DNA from: Curtobacterium caseinilyticum
GTDB lineage: Bacteria > Actinomycetota > Actinomycetes > Actinomycetales > Microbacteriaceae
Length of the DNA: 64,000 bases
Assembly (NCBI RefSeq): GCF_030363035.1
Contig: NZ_JAUCMN010000002.1
Span: 434,001-498,000, forward strand
Reading direction: 5' to 3'
The translations under genes were made by a program, and so were the position numbers. The notes beneath the pieces are model-generated. The model was not told the origin of the DNA. It did no database searches and saw only the letters and a program-made list of their open reading frames with translations. This document shows, piece after piece, positions 63,697 to 64,000 of this stretch. How positions within the stretch are numbered: position 1 is the first letter of the stretch; every line of letters starts with the position of its first letter.

Positions 63697-64000
63697 TGGC
63701 GAAGCTCTACTTCCGGTACGGCGCCATGAACAGCGGCAAGAGCACCGGGCTGCTGCAGGCGGCGTACAACTACGAGGAACGCGGGCAGCGCGTCCTGCTG
63801 GCGAAGCCGTCGGTCGACACCAAGGGCGACCGCGAGATCGTCTCCCGCCTCGGCGTCACGCGGGAGGTCGACGTCGTCTTCGCGCCGCAGGACGACGTCC
63901 GCGCGGCCGTCGCGGACGCCGGTGCCACCGACCCTGCCTCCGCTCGGCTCGACGGCATGGTCCGTCCGGTGAGCTGCGTGCTCGTCGACGAGGCGCAGTT
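63696..64000 (+). CDS. tdk: thymidine kinase (partial, 3' end beyond window)
   Basis: The first 101 codons are present. The P-loop GAMNSGKSTGLLQAAYNYEE and the Walker B-like VLVDEAQ at the window end are those of type II thymidine kinase, which phosphorylates thymidine to dTMP for salvage. GTG 63696 overlaps the regulator stop (TAGTG). Zinc-binding and lasso regions are outside the window. Confidence 0.93.
   Translation, partial: MAKLYFRYGAMNSGKSTGLLQAAYNYEERGQRVLLAKPSVDTKGDREIVSRLGVTREVDVVFAPQDDVRAAVADAGATDPASARLDGMVRPVSCVLVDEAQ

Overview
The window is about 70% GC, with GTG starts very common and short Shine-Dalgarno sites. It carries the gene neighbourhoods of a high-GC Gram-positive: secE-nusG-rplK-rplA, rplJ-rplL with an L10 leader, ffs-dnaX-recR-lysC-asd, pta-ackA, mqo, a LAXTG (class E) sorting signal and an Rv2578c-type radical SAM protein. 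These point to an actinobacterium of the Microbacteriaceae. Curtobacterium is my best guess from general resemblance; it is an inference and not a search result.

Left part (1-23.9 kb): the 3' end of an M23 peptidase gene, tRNA-Thr, tRNA-Met and a 19-bp repeat array. Then come a hadA/hadB-like hydratase pair with murB, a class I aminotransferase on the other strand, and tRNA-Trp followed by secE-nusG-rplK-rplA. About 15 kb of non-ribosomal genes separates rplA from rplJ-rplL. That block holds a Pr6Pr membrane protein, an orphan YqaJ-type exonuclease, a ROK repressor divergent from a five-gene sugar catabolism and uptake operon (no ATPase gene), a TolB-like protein, a tightly overlapping three-gene cassette (acyl-CoA dehydrogenase, PIG-L deacetylase/methyltransferase fusion, family 2 glycosyltransferase) and a two-component system.

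Middle part (24-43 kb): an orphan AbiEi/DUF559-like gene between two related palindromic elements, an APC permease, an ABC exporter, a cystathionine beta-synthase/gamma-synthase pair (reverse transsulfuration and methionine side), MFS and Bcr/CflA exporters (the latter divergent from a TetR regulator), a three-copy structured repeat, a HerA-like DUF853 ATPase, tRNA-Ser, and the acetate pathway genes pta-ackA.

Right part (43-64 kb): the SRP RNA gene is followed by a 2,540-residue surface protein with about 20 Ig-like repeats and a LAFTG wall-sorting signal, which lies between ffs and dnaX. Then dnaX-recR, aspartokinase (with an internal beta-subunit start) and asd, which supply lysine, threonine and diaminopimelate, mqo, a radical SAM gene under a canonical LexA box, a three-gene signalling locus (histidine kinase, membrane partner, LuxR-type regulator), and the start of a thymidine kinase gene.

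Two architectural themes recur. Many genes have a TANNNT-like -10 box 6-7 nt before the start codon and no ribosome binding site, which suggests leaderless transcripts. Most transcription units end in long, near-perfect GC hairpins without a U-tract. The most interesting candidates for follow-up are the acyl-CoA dehydrogenase/PIG-L-methyltransferase/glycosyltransferase cassette, the LexA-box radical SAM gene, the structured intergenic repeats, and the giant sortase-anchored adhesin.
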